Shown: positions 45,494 to 53,821, counted from the first letter of the stretch. The stretch: 64,000 bases of DNA from Pseudohaliea rubra DSM 19751 (GCF_000764025.1 NZ_KN234748.1:60999-124998), one strand, 5' to 3'. Translations and numbers: made by a program. Notes: generated by a model not told the origin, from the letters alone.

Positions 45494-47347
45494 GTGGGTC
45501 AGCCTTTACCGGTCATCGTCGCCAGTGGTGGTATCAACAGCGCGGGCCGGACCTCCGGGGGCCATGCCTACGCCCGTCTGGTTGCCGAACGACTGCCCGC
45601 TGCGGACCGGGCCCGTATGCTCGATGCCCTGCGCCAGCTTCGCGGCCTGCCGGCCTCGACGCCGGAGGCACAGGTGCTGGGCGGGACGCTGATCCGCCGC
45701 ATAGAGTCCGCCTATTTCGACCCTGCGGCGCTGCCCTGCGGCCGGCGCATGCGCAGTGGTGGAGAGCGCCCCCTGGTGGTAGACATGCCGCGGCGCAGCC
45801 TGCCGGTGCCGCTGCCGCCGGGCTGGTCCGTGGAGGAGGAGGACGCCACCCACGCCCGGGTGGTCCTCGCCGGCCCGCAGGAGTTCATCATGCCGGCCAC
45901 CCGCGAGTTCGAGGTCAAGGTGGCCAGCCAGCTGCCTTCGGGCTTCGATCCGGCTGCGCAGTACCCCTCCAGGAATCATCCGCGAGGGTTGCAGCTTGCT
46001 ATCTACGCCGCGTCCGATGCGCTGGGAGACCTGGGTATACCCTGGGACCACCTGCGTGAGCGGGTGGCGGCCGAGCAGGTAAGTGTTTATGCGGGCAGCG
46101 CCATGGGCCAGCTCGATGATGCCGGGACCGGCGGCATGCTCAAGGCGCGGGTGAGCGGGCAGCGGGCAACCAGCAAGTACTGTCCCCTGGGCCTTGCGGA
46201 AATGCCTGCGGACTTCCTGAACGCTTACGTATTGGGCTCCCTCGGCGCTACCGGCGCCAGCCTCGGTGCCTGTGCTTCTTTTCTCTACAATCTGCGCCAC
46301 GCCGTCTACGACATTCGCAGCGGACGGGCCCGGGTGGCCATCGTCGGAGCGGCGGAGGCCCCGATCACGCCGGAGGTCATGGAGGGATACGCGGCGATGG
46401 GCGCGCTGGCGACTGACAAGGCCCTGCGCCAGCTCGATGGTCTGGGCCCGGAGGCCGAGCCCGATTATCGACGCGCCTGCCGGCCCTTTGCAGAGAACTG
46501 TGGATTCACCATTGCCGAATCCGCGCAGGTGGTGGTGCTTTTTGACGACGCACTGGCCCTGGAACTCGGAGCGGCGCTGCGCGGCAGTGTCGCAGACGTC
46601 TTCGTCAATGCCGATGGCTACAAAAAATCCATCTCCGGCCCGGGTGTCGGCAACTATGTGACCGTGGCGCGTGCCCTGGCGGCTGCCCGCGCTCTGCTCG
46701 GGGAAACTGCGCTGCGCCGCGGCGGCCTGGTGCAGGCCCACGGCACGGGCACGCCGCAGAATCGCACCACGGAATCGCAGATCCTCAGCCGCTGCGCCGG
46801 CGCCTTCGGCCTTGAGGCGCTACCGGTGGCGGCGCTGAAATGCTACCTGGGCCACTCGCTGGGAGCTGCCTCGGCGGACCAGGTGGCAATGACCCTGGAC
46901 ATCTGGCGCCACGGCATTGTGCCGGGCATTGCCACCATCGATGGCATCGCTGACGATGTGTGTGATGCACACCTCGCTTTCTGCCTCGAACACACGGAGC
47001 TCGCGCCGGAGCAGCGCGCCTGGGCCGTCGTCAACGCCAAAGGCTTCGGCGGCAATAACGCAAGCGGGGTCCTGCTGGGCCCGACGCCGACCCGGCAGAT
47101 GCTCGCAGCGCGGCACGGCGCCCGGGCGCTCACGGCCTGGGAGCGCGCCAGCGAGGCGGTCGCCGAGCGCCGCGCAGTGCACGACGCAGCGGTGCTCGCC
47201 GGCGACGCGCCGGCGCGCTACCTCTTCGATCATGGCGTCCTCGCCGACGGTGATGTCGCCTTCGATGCCGGGAGCGTTACCGTCGGCGGTGCGCGCATTG
47301 ACCTCAGCTATCCTTCGCCCTTCGCGGACATGCACGGCGACGATTGA
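45494..47347 (+). CDS. fabY: Beta-ketoacyl-ACP synthase FabY
   Basis: 617 aa from a GTG (LPVIVASGGINSAGR start). Full-length resemblance to P. aeruginosa FabY (PA5174, about 634 aa), which starts fatty acid synthesis by condensing acetyl-CoA with malonyl-ACP. Blocks shared: LIRRIESAYFDP, SRNHPRGLQLAIY, FNAYVLGS-like [23 protein letters not shown] with Cys260, EAPITPEVMEGYAAMGALATD, ENCGFTIAES, DVFVNADGYKKSISGPG, His416 in QAHGTGTPQNRTTESQIL, His454 in YLGHSLGAASADQ and NAKGFGGNNAS. The Cys-His-His triad is complete. FabY can replace FabH in some gammaproteobacteria. Confidence 0.93.
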   Translation: MGQPLPVIVASGGINSAGRTSGGHAYARLVAERLPAADRARMLDALRQLRGLPASTPEAQVLGGTLIRRIESAYFDPAALPCGRRMRSGGERPLVVDMPRRSLPVPLPPGWSVEEEDATHARVVLAGPQEFIMPATREFEVKVASQLPSGFDPAAQYPSRNHPRGLQLAIYAASDALGDLGIPWDHLRERVAAEQVSVYAGSAMGQLDDAGTGGMLKARVSGQRATSKYCPLGLAEMPADFLNAYVLGSLGATGASLGACASFLYNLRHAVYDIRSGRARVAIVGAAEAPITPEVMEGYAAMGALATDKALRQLDGLGPEAEPDYRRACRPFAENCGFTIAESAQVVVLFDDALALELGAALRGSVADVFVNADGYKKSISGPGVGNYVTVARALAAARALLGETALRRGGLVQAHGTGTPQNRTTESQILSRCAGAFGLEALPVAALKCYLGHSLGAASADQVAMTLDIWRHGIVPGIATIDGIADDVCDAHLAFCLEHTELAPEQRAWAVVNAKGFGGNNASGVLLGPTPTRQMLAARHGARALTAWERASEAVAERRAVHDAAVLAGDAPARYLFDHGVLADGDVAFDAGSVTVGGARIDLSYPSPFADMHGDD

Positions 47348-47362
47348 GCGGCGGTCTCCACC

Positions 47363-48175
47363 GTGACGGGCGGCGAGGCCGTCGAACTTGGGCTGCCGTC
47401 GCCGCCCGGCCCGCTGCGGCTGCTCCTGCACCCGCCGGGGGTCGACCTGGTGTCAGACCGCCTGCGTCGGGAACGCTGCTGGGAGCCCTTCGAGACCCGT
47501 CTCTGCCTTGCGCTGGTGGGCCCCGGCGCCATCTGCGTGGACGTCGGCGCGAACATCGGTTATTTCACCGTGCTCGCTGCGGCGCTGGCAGGCCCCGCCG
47601 GCAGGGTCTACGCCTTCGAGCCAGACCCGGATAATTTCGCGCTTCTTGAGCGCAACGTTCATCTGAATGGGTTTGCAGCGCGCTGTGCCCTGTCACCCCT
47701 GGCCCTGGCGGACCGGGCCGGCGCGGGTAAGCTCTACCGTAGCGGCGATAACCTCGGGGACCATCAGGTCTACCCCGGCGACGGCGAGCGGCCGTGGCTG
47801 CCCATCCGCCTGGCCCGGGGAGATGCGGTGCTGGGCGCCGCCGTGGATGCCATCGATTTCCTCAAGGTCGATACCCAGGGCAGCGAGGCGGCCGTGCTGG
47901 CCGGGCTGCTGCGGCACCTGGCCGGACAGTCCCGGCCGCCGGTGCTTCTTGTAGAGCTGACACCTTTTTCCCTGGCGCTTGCGGGCAGCTCCGGACGGAT
48001 GCTGGTAGAGGAACTGGCGACCCTTGACCTGCCGTTCTGGATCGTTGACCACGTCGCCGGGCGCCTGGTGGCGACGGAGGCCGAAGCCCTGGCCACCTGG
48101 TGCGACAACGTGGCGGCGACCCCCGGGGACCGGGGTTTCATGAACATTCTCGTTGGCCGCGGCCCTGCTTTATAG
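47363..48175 (+). CDS. FkbM-family SAM-dependent methyltransferase
   Basis: 270 aa. SAM-binding motif VDVGANIGYFTVLAAALAG, acidic loop YAFEPDPDNFALLERNVHLNG and DFLKVDTQGSEAAVLAGL, the canonical FkbM set (DxQGxE). Members O-methylate sugars or polyketides. It lies 15 nt after fabY, so it may be cotranscribed; the substrate is unknown and a link to lipid or surface glycans is inference. Confidence 0.9.
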   Translation: MTGGEAVELGLPSPPGPLRLLLHPPGVDLVSDRLRRERCWEPFETRLCLALVGPGAICVDVGANIGYFTVLAAALAGPAGRVYAFEPDPDNFALLERNVHLNGFAARCALSPLALADRAGAGKLYRSGDNLGDHQVYPGDGERPWLPIRLARGDAVLGAAVDAIDFLKVDTQGSEAAVLAGLLRHLAGQSRPPVLLVELTPFSLALAGSSGRMLVEELATLDLPFWIVDHVAGRLVATEAEALATWCDNVAATPGDRGFMNILVGRGPAL

Positions 48176-48258
48176 AACCCGCGACTGGTGGCGAACAGGA
48201 TGCGGCGCCGGCCGGTGCTGCTATCATGCCCGGCTTCAAGCAACAACGCGGGACAGCC

Positions 48259-48846
48259 ATGATTGATGCCATGACCCTGCTCACCGAGCGCAACTCAGCC
48301 CCAAAGCTGATAGAGCCGGCTCCCGGCGCTGCGGTCCGTGAGGCCATTTTCGCTGCGGCGCTGCGCGCGCCGGACCACGCCTGGCTGCGGCCCTGGCGTT
48401 TTCTCACCGTAGAGGGGGAGGCGCGGCAGGCCCTCGGTAGCGTGTTGGAGCGCTCGCTGCTGCGGCGCGAACCGGAGGCCGATGCCACGGCCCGGGAGAG
48501 AGCGCGCTGCGCGCCGCTGCGGGCGCCACTGGTGGTTGTGGTGCTGGCGCGGCTCAAGGCGCACCCCAAGGTGCCGCCGCTGGAGCAGCGTCTCTCCGCC
48601 GGCTGCGCCGCCCATGGCATCCTGCTTGCGACCGAAGCTCAGGGCTACGCGGGGATCTGGCGCACCGGCGCTGCCGCTTTCGACCGGGAGGTGGTGCGCG
48701 AGCTCGGCGGCGGTGAAGACGAGGAAATCGTCGCCTTTCTTTACCTCGGCAGCCGTGAAGGGAAGGCCAAGCGGCTGCCCGCCATGGCGGTGGAGGACTT
48801 CGTCGCCCCCTGGAACGGACCCACGCAAGACAAGGAGACGCCATGA
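48259..48846 (+). CDS. NAD(P)H nitroreductase, YdjA-like
   Basis: 195 aa single-domain flavoprotein. TERNSAPKLIEPAPGAAVREAIFAAALRAPDHAWLRPWRFLTVEG is the YdjA-type N-terminus (FMN-binding RxSxP/L equivalent), SAGCAAHGILLATEAQGYAGIWRTG the conserved C-terminal part. The ATG at 48259 matches family length; the ORF extends upstream only through the end of the FkbM gene. Its stop overlaps the enoyl-CoA hydratase start by 4 nt, implying coupling. Confidence 0.9.
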   Translation: MIDAMTLLTERNSAPKLIEPAPGAAVREAIFAAALRAPDHAWLRPWRFLTVEGEARQALGSVLERSLLRREPEADATARERARCAPLRAPLVVVVLARLKAHPKVPPLEQRLSAGCAAHGILLATEAQGYAGIWRTGAAAFDREVVRELGGGEDEEIVAFLYLGSREGKAKRLPAMAVEDFVAPWNGPTQDKETP

Positions 48847-49655
48847 CCCCCTGCTTTGAAACGCTCTCGCTTACCGTCGACGCACACGTCGCCACGGTTA
48901 CGCTGAATCGCCCGGACAAGGCGAACTCCATGAACGCGATCATGTGGCAGGAGCTGCAGGCCTGCTTCGAGTGGCTGGACGAGAGCGATGCGGTGCGCGC
49001 CGTGGTGCTCGCCGGAGAAGGTCGGCATTTCTGCGCCGGCCTCGATCTCGGCATGTTCGAGGGGCTCCACGGCGCTTCCGGCGATCCTGCGCGCCGGGGC
49101 GAGGCCTTCCGCCGGAACGTGCTGCGTATGCAGGACAACCTCACAGCCCTCGAACGTTGCCGCAAACCGGTGCTTGCGGCTATTCATTCCACCTGTATCG
49201 GCGGTGGCATCGATCTGGTCTGCTGCGCGGATATGCGCTACGCCGCTGAGGACGCCTGGTTCGCCGTGCGCGAGGTGGATATCGGCATGGTTGCCGATGT
49301 GGGGACGTTGCAGCGACTGCCAAAGCTGATTCCGGACGGGATCGCCCGGGAGCTTGCCTATACGGGCCGCAGCATGGACGCGAAGGAAGCGAAGGCCGTG
49401 GGTTTCGTGAACCAGGTGTTCGAGAACCGCGATGTAATGCTGCAGGAAGTCACGGACCTCGCCCGGAGCATCGCCGCGAAGTCACCGCTCGTTGTCCGCG
49501 GCAGCAAGGAGATGCTTCTCTACACCCGCGACCATAGCGTTGCCGAGGGCCTGAATTACATTGCCACCTGGAACGCCGGCATGATGAGCCTGCGTGACCT
49601 CGAAGAAGGGATCAGCGCTCAGGCGGAGAAGCGCTCCGCAAGCTACGAGGACTGA
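48843..49655 (+). CDS. Crotonase-fold protein, dienoyl-CoA isomerase-like
   Basis: 270 aa. VTLNRPDKANSMNAIMWQELQ, AGEGRHFCAGLDLGMF (oxyanion hole), HSTCIGGGIDLVCCADMRYA and EVDIGMVADVGTLQRLPKLI. The last block, with an acid residue in both EVDIG and VADVG, is the signature of ECH1/delta3,5-delta2,4-dienoyl-CoA isomerases rather than plain enoyl-CoA hydratase. It would isomerise dienoyl-CoA from odd-position unsaturated fatty acids. The start overlaps the nitroreductase stop (ATGA). Confidence 0.9.
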   Translation: MTPCFETLSLTVDAHVATVTLNRPDKANSMNAIMWQELQACFEWLDESDAVRAVVLAGEGRHFCAGLDLGMFEGLHGASGDPARRGEAFRRNVLRMQDNLTALERCRKPVLAAIHSTCIGGGIDLVCCADMRYAAEDAWFAVREVDIGMVADVGTLQRLPKLIPDGIARELAYTGRSMDAKEAKAVGFVNQVFENRDVMLQEVTDLARSIAAKSPLVVRGSKEMLLYTRDHSVAEGLNYIATWNAGMMSLRDLEEGISAQAEKRSASYED

Positions 49656-49665
49656 GCGGACCGCT

Positions 49666-50454
49666 TCAGGGATTACCGGGCCATTGCTCCCAGGGTATGA
49701 GCGGGTGTAAAGCAAGGCGTACGCCTTCCTGCAGGAAGGTCTCGTTCTCGAGGATATTGCGGCGGCGGGTGTAACCGCCGCTCGACGAGCGCGTGTCGAC
49801 GGCGTCGGTGGCGTCGAGGCCGCCGCGGCTGACGAACACCCGCTTGAGCTCCATGTCGAAGACCGTGACCTGCAGCGAGGCGACCGCCGCCGGTCGACCC
49901 CAGTCGAAGTCCGCGGTAACCCCGCTGCCCGGGCCGTCGAGCGTTGGCCGGCGGGCTACCCCGTCCCAGCGCGCTATATGCTTCAGGCCGCCACTGAAGG
50001 GTACTTCCAGTTCGACGATGTCCGTGAACACGAAGGCGTCGACATCAGTGTCCTCTGCCAGGCGGTCACGCACGCTCTGCATAAGCCTGGTGAAGGTTTT
50101 CATGTTGACCCGGCCGGTGGTCGGGTCCACCGGGTCTCCGAAGGCGCGCGCGGCAGTGTTCCAGTGCTGGCGGAACAGGCGCTGCGGCAGTACCTCGTAG
50201 CCATTGTCCTTCAGGTAGCGGGTGAGCAGGCTGTCGAGCTGCGGCTCGACGGGCTCGAGGTAGTTGCGCGACGGTGAACCGAGGTTCACGTGGGGGATGA
50301 TGACCGTCTTCAGCGGTTCCTCGGCGAGGCGCTCCTGCTCGATCTCGTAGGGGAATACGGTGGGGTTGTAGGTCGGTCCGCCGGCGCAGGCAGCAACAGC
50401 GGCCAGCAGCAGAGCGCCCGCGGCGCGGGTGGTGATTTTAAACAGTCCAGGCAT
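49666..50454 (-). CDS. Predicted lipoprotein, unknown function
   Basis: 262 aa. A lipobox AVAAC with Cys at about 23 follows a hydrophobic signal (ALLLAAVA), so it is a membrane lipoprotein. The body shows VIIPHVNLGSPSRNYLEPVEPQLDSLLTRYLKDNGYEVLPQ and later QVTVFDMELKRVFVSRGGLD, resembling periplasmic proteins with a CsgG-like or DUF799-like alpha/beta layout, but this is not a firm assignment. Convergent with the crotonase gene; divergent from the YbfF-like hydrolase. Confidence 0.8.
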   Translation of the reverse strand: MPGLFKITTRAAGALLLAAVAACAGGPTYNPTVFPYEIEQERLAEEPLKTVIIPHVNLGSPSRNYLEPVEPQLDSLLTRYLKDNGYEVLPQRLFRQHWNTAARAFGDPVDPTTGRVNMKTFTRLMQSVRDRLAEDTDVDAFVFTDIVELEVPFSGGLKHIARWDGVARRPTLDGPGSGVTADFDWGRPAAVASLQVTVFDMELKRVFVSRGGLDATDAVDTRSSSGGYTRRRNILENETFLQEGVRLALHPLIPWEQWPGNP

Positions 50455-50520
50455 GCGCTGGCGTACCCCTCTCCGGTATAGTGGCGCGATGGTAGCAGAA
50501 ACTTTCCGGCGTCACAGGCC

Positions 50521-51315
50521 ATGACCCCCACGACCCTCCATGCGGCCAGCGTCGGTGACGACGGCCCCCCCGTGCTCCTGCTCCACGGCCTCTTCGGCAT
50601 GGGCAGCAATCTGGGGGCGCTTGCCCGCGCCCTGGCTGACAGCTACCGCGTGTACAGCCTCGACCTGCCGGACCACGGGCGTTCCGCCTGGACCGACGCT
50701 AGCGACCTGCCGCGCATGGCAGAGGCTGTCCACGCATGGATGCGTGGCGGCAATATCGAGCGGGCCCACGTCGTTGGCCACTCCCTCGGGGGAAAAGTCG
50801 CCATGCAGCTCGCCCTGGCCGATGCGGCTGCGGTGGCCTCCCTGGTCGTAGCGGATATTGCGCCGGTTGCCTACGCAGGCTCCCACGAGGCGGTATTCGC
50901 AGCGCTGGCCGCGGTCGATGCAGCTGCGGTGCGTAGCCGTAAGGAAGCCGGAGAAATCCTCCGGCGCTACCTCGAGGAAGAGGGCGTAGTGCAGTTCCTG
51001 TTGCTCAGCCTGGCGCATGAGGAGAGCGGCGCCTGGCACTGGCGCTTCAACCGGACAGGCCTGGAGAGCAACTACTCTGCCTACCTGGCTGCGCCGGCGG
51101 CAACCGGTCCTTACCCGGGACCGGTATTGTTCCTGCGCGGCGGACGCTCGCCCTATGTCCGCGATGCACATCTTGCCGAGATCCGCCGGCGTTTCCCGGC
51201 CGCGCGCCTTGAAACCATCCACGACTGCGGCCACTGGTTGCATGCGGAAGAGCCAGAGACTTTCAATAGCCTGGTGCGCGGTTTTATCGACGACGGTGCC
51301 GAGGCAGCGCGCTGA
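50521..51315 (+). CDS. Alpha/beta hydrolase, YbfF-like esterase
   Basis: 264 aa. PPVLLLHGLFGMGSNLGALARAL, nucleophile elbow VVGHSLGGKVAMQLAL (Ser of GHSLG), LVVADIAPVAY, FLRGGRSPYV and HDCGHWLHAEEPETF with the catalytic His. This is the YbfF/acyl-CoA esterase-type group. Cytoplasmic. Its stop shares one base with the ATG of the DUF3301 gene. Confidence 0.92.
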   Translation: MTPTTLHAASVGDDGPPVLLLHGLFGMGSNLGALARALADSYRVYSLDLPDHGRSAWTDASDLPRMAEAVHAWMRGGNIERAHVVGHSLGGKVAMQLALADAAAVASLVVADIAPVAYAGSHEAVFAALAAVDAAAVRSRKEAGEILRRYLEEEGVVQFLLLSLAHEESGAWHWRFNRTGLESNYSAYLAAPAATGPYPGPVLFLRGGRSPYVRDAHLAEIRRRFPAARLETIHDCGHWLHAEEPETFNSLVRGFIDDGAEAAR

Positions 51316-51641
51316 TGGTCATCGAGCTGATCGACCTGTTTGTGCTGGCCTTTTTCGGCAGTGCCGGCTATTACCTGTTCAGCGCCACCCGGGTCCGGGA
51401 GCTGGCCATTCAGGCCGTGCGAAGGGCTTCCCGGGATGGTGATTTTCAGTTTCTCGATGACAGCGTCGCTCTGCAGCGTGTCTCCCTCAGCCGCGACAGC
51501 AGCGGACGCTGGCGGATGTGGCGCCAGTACCGCTTCGAGTACAGCTACGACGGCGTGCAGCGGGAGGCGGGTGCGGTGATCATGCTCGGCAAGCGGTTGC
51601 AGTCTCTGGTGGTGACGGAGCCGGGCCAGGTTCTGCATTGA
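51315..51641 (+). CDS. DUF3301 family protein
   Basis: 108 aa. One N-terminal transmembrane helix (IELIDLFVLAFFGSAGYYLFSATRVRELA) and a cytoplasmic domain with CxxxxxxFLD-type DGDFQFLDDSVALQRVSLSRDSSGRWRMWRQYRFEYSYDG, the DUF3301 signature. The function is unknown. Overlaps the esterase stop by one base, as in many gammaproteobacteria. Confidence 0.9.
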   Translation: MVIELIDLFVLAFFGSAGYYLFSATRVRELAIQAVRRASRDGDFQFLDDSVALQRVSLSRDSSGRWRMWRQYRFEYSYDGVQREAGAVIMLGKRLQSLVVTEPGQVLH

Positions 51642-51665
51642 GGGCCCGCCACCCGGTGTTCTGAG

Positions 51666-52277
51666 CTAGAGAGACCACACTGCCCCCAGCGTCATCCATG
51701 CCGCCAGCACGAGCAGCAGAACCCCGAAACCCCGTCCCAGCCAACCGCCACGCTGTTCCAGGCGCGTGCGCAGCGCTGGTGCATCGATCAGCAGAACCAC
51801 GAGGCCGTACCAGGTGGCATCGATGCCTGCGGCGGTCGCGACCATGATGAGTTTTTGTCCCCAGCCGGCGTCAGCGTGGAGGTACTGGCTGAACAGGGCG
51901 AGCATGAACAGGGCGAGCTTCGGGTTGAGGAAGGCGATCAGGAATCCGTCCCTGGCTGCCTGGTCGCCGGCACTGCTACCGAGGCTAAAGCCGAGGGGGC
52001 TGTTAAGCGCCCGCAGGCCAAGAAAAGCCAGGTAGGCCGCGCCGACGAGCTGGATCGCCCGGAGCAACTCCGGGGCGCCGGCGAGCAGCAGGGCGAGGCC
52101 GGTCACCGTTGCCAGGGCGTAGATGCCGACCCCGGCGCCGTGGGCGAGGGCGGCAGTAAGCCCCGTGGCCCGGTTACCACCGAGGGTTGCACCGGCAATA
52201 ACCGCAAGGCTGGGGCCCGGAGAGGCGGCGCCCAGCCAGCACACGGCACACAGAGCGAGCCAGTGGTCCAGTGCCAT
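51666..52277 (-). CDS. LysE/RhtB-family exporter
   Basis: 203 aa with about six helices. AVCWLGAASPGPSLAVIAGATLGGNRATGLTAALAHGAGVGIYAL is the LysE/RhtB start, followed by LRAIQLVGAAYLAFLGLRAL and FLIAFLNPKLALFMLALFSQ. It exports amino acids or derivatives; the substrate is not predictable. It faces the AT-rich DnaA-box region upstream on its strand. Confidence 0.9.
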   Translation of the reverse strand: MALDHWLALCAVCWLGAASPGPSLAVIAGATLGGNRATGLTAALAHGAGVGIYALATVTGLALLLAGAPELLRAIQLVGAAYLAFLGLRALNSPLGFSLGSSAGDQAARDGFLIAFLNPKLALFMLALFSQYLHADAGWGQKLIMVATAAGIDATWYGLVVLLIDAPALRTRLEQRGGWLGRGFGVLLLVLAAWMTLGAVWSL

Positions 52278-52598
52278 GGCCGCTCAGCCGGCTGTCGGCT
52301 TTTCCACAGTATCTGTGGATAAAGCAGTGGGTAATTTGTTTAACGCGACGCGAAGGCCCGATGATTCGTGCATTGTGACGAATTGGTTAAAAAACAGTCA
52401 ATAAAAAAAGTTTCTTAATAAACAGGGAGTTATGGGCCCCAATTAAAGCAACTCATGTTTATTGGGATGTAAGCATGCGTCTTTTCCGATCGTGCTTGCC
52501 TGAGCCCTGTTTGTGTGCATAACCGCGTCATACTGTCACCTTTCGTAATGGTTATCGTGTTACGGAAACATTACCGGCGACATAAGCGGCGTCGTCGG
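52278..52598. other. AT-rich gene-free region with three DnaA-box matches
   Basis: About 320 bp with no credible gene. TTTTCCACAG (52300-52309) and CTGTGGATAA (52313-52322) form an inverted pair; the second is a perfect TTATCCACA box on the minus strand, the first has one mismatch. A third perfect match to TTATNCACA (TTATGCACA, minus strand) lies at 52514-52522. Between them is an AT-rich stretch (52381-52425, runs of A and TTAATAAA). It probably also holds the promoters of the LysE gene. The function is undetermined: a DnaA-binding locus, regulatory site or origin-like element. Confidence 0.55.
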
Positions 52599-52955
52599 TC
52601 AGTCGCCGCGGTAGATACAGCCGGAGGTGCAGGTCTCGCGGATCTCCACGGCGCGGAGCGAGGGCAGCGTCGGGGCGAGCCGTGCCCAGATCCAGCGGCA
52701 GAGGTTTTCACTGGTGGGGTTTTCCAGTCCCTCGATATCGTTCAGGTAGTAGTGGTCCAGGCGGTCGATGACCGGCCTGATCACGGCCTTGAGATCCGCG
52801 AAGTCCATGACCCAGCCACTGGGTTCCGGGGCGTCGCCGCTAACGGTTACCCGCAACTGATAAGAATGGCCGTGCAGCCGTGCACACTTGTGTCCCTCGG
52901 GGACATTCGGCAGCCGGTGTGCGGCCTCAAAGTGAAAGTCCTTGTAGATGTCCAT
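52599..52955 (-). CDS. queD: 6-carboxy-5,6,7,8-tetrahydropterin synthase QueD
   Basis: 118 aa. First committed step of queuosine precursor synthesis, 7,8-dihydroneopterin triphosphate to 6-carboxytetrahydropterin. Zinc His13 (EAAHRLP) and His28/His30 (RLHGHSYQ), catalytic Cys24 (GHKCARL), and the family C-terminal [11 protein letters not shown] and [11 protein letters not shown]. The ATG at 52955 ([15 protein letters not shown]) matches the family; the longer reading upstream is not coding. No other que gene is nearby. Confidence 0.96.
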   Translation of the reverse strand: MDIYKDFHFEAAHRLPNVPEGHKCARLHGHSYQLRVTVSGDAPEPSGWVMDFADLKAVIRPVIDRLDHYYLNDIEGLENPTSENLCRWIWARLAPTLPSLRAVEIRETCTSGCIYRGD

Positions 52956-53150
52956 GCTGCTCCGTCGCTGCTGGCCGCGGACCGGGGTGGCCCGGCGGGC
53001 ATTGTAGCGCGCCGTTCCCGCCCCCGCGATGCTGCCGCAGACGGCGCCGCAAAGGCTGAGATGACCTGTCCGCCGGTACGCCCCTGACCCCGTCCCGGCG
53101 CCCGGGGCAGGGCGTTCCACGCCGCCCGCCGATAATTTCCGCCCAGGCAA

Positions 53151-53178
53151 TTGACAGCGTCTGCGCGATCCCTATAAT
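53151..53178 (+). promoter_or_regulatory. Promoter of tRNA-Val/tRNA-Asp
   Basis: TTGACA (53151-53156), 16 nt, TATAAT (53173-53178), both perfect consensus, with a GC-rich discriminator (GCGCGG). It drives the tRNA pair. Confidence 0.85.
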
Positions 53179-53194
53179 GCGCGGTCTTGGCTAC

Positions 53195-53270
53195 GGGTGG
53201 TTAGCTCAGCTGGGAGAGCATCTGCCTTACAAGCAGAGGGTCGGCGGTTCGATCCCGTCACCACCCACCA
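53195..53270 (+). tRNA. tRNA-Val (anticodon TAC)
   Basis: 76 nt cloverleaf: acceptor GGGTGGT/ACCACCC, anticodon arm TCTGC-CTTACAA-GCAGA giving TAC, T-loop TTCGATC, encoded CCA. First of two tRNAs in one transcript. Confidence 0.98.
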
Positions 53271-53290
53271 CTTTTGCTGATCAGCAAAAG
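53271..53290. repeat. Perfect 20 bp palindrome in the tRNA spacer
   Basis: CTTTTGCTGATCAGCAAAAG starts directly after the CCA of tRNA-Val and would form a 10 bp stem in the precursor RNA, 17 nt before tRNA-Asp. It may guide processing of the dicistronic tRNA. Confidence 0.8.
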
Positions 53291-53307
53291 CGTGCCAAGC
53301 CTACCGG

Positions 53308-53384
53308 GGAGCGGTAGTTCAGTTGGTTAGAATACCGGCCTGTCACGCCGGGGGTCGCGGGTTCGAGTCCCGTCCGCTCCGCCA
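53308..53384 (+). tRNA. tRNA-Asp (anticodon GTC)
   Basis: 77 nt cloverleaf: acceptor GGAGCGG/CCGCTCC, anticodon loop CTGTCAC giving GTC, discriminator G and encoded CCA. Second tRNA of the pair. Confidence 0.98.
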
Positions 53385-53422
53385 TTTCACGGCTTTAAGT
53401 CGTTGAATATGATCAATATTTC

Positions 53423-53795
53423 GGCTCTACCCCATTAACGGGGGATGACCGGTTCTCACTAAACCCGATTGATAATGCCAGCGGAACGCCGCACCGCCCA
53501 TCCACAATGGGTTAAGACGCGCAGTCGGTAGTTCTGAAAGTTCCTGAAGCCATAGGCTCTCCTCGTCATCATCTCCATCTTCGTGTGGAAGCCCTCGGTG
53601 GGCCCGTTGCTCTTGCTTGTGCGCCACATCATGACGATGGGCTCAAGCCATGAGGTCAGGGTCCTGGCCAGCCGGCGGAGCGGGCTCTGGCGCCGCTGAT
53701 TGATGAGGTCGAGCAGCTCCGTGAGCATCTGTCGGACCTCTTTCTTCCTGAGGTTCTTGAGCAGCAACAGGCGGTAGATGGCCACGTCAGCCTAG
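53423..53795 (-). mobile_element. Truncated ISL3-type insertion sequence, one end only
   Basis: Begins with the terminal sequence GGCTCTACCCCATTAACGGG (53423) and continues into the 3' end of a transposase gene on the minus strand. Only about 370 bp remain; the other end and most of the transposase are absent. The element lies 39 nt after tRNA-Asp and its inner boundary abuts the DUF1538 operon. Confidence 0.7.
53459..53790 (-). pseudogene. ISL3-family transposase, C-terminal fragment
   Basis: About 109 codons remain of a roughly 400-codon gene. AIYRLLLLKNLRKKEVRQMLTELLDLINQ, then SWLEPIVMMWRTSKSNGPTEGFHTKMEMMTRRAYGFRNFQNYRLRVL, is the DDE-domain end: SNGPTEGFHTKMEMMTRRAYGFRNF carries the final catalytic Glu, as in ISL3 transposases (NGxxEGxNxKIKxxxRxxYGFRN). 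An in-frame stop just upstream marks the break. Non-functional. Confidence 0.85.
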
Positions 53796-53821
53796 GCTAT
53801 GATAATTGTCATTCGCGGTTC

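Noticed and set aside
45382..46059. 225-codon + strand frame overlapping the 5' part of fabY
   Set aside because: Arg/Pro/Gly-rich out-of-frame reading within fabY.
52278..52598. Chromosomal oriC
   Set aside because: Only three box matches, one GATC, and no dnaA, dnaN, gidA or mioC nearby. Kept as a DnaA-box cluster, not called as an origin.
52515..53087. 190-codon + strand frame opposite queD
   Set aside because: Overlaps queD, which has the zinc and Cys motifs; the frame has no family match and starts in the AT-rich region.
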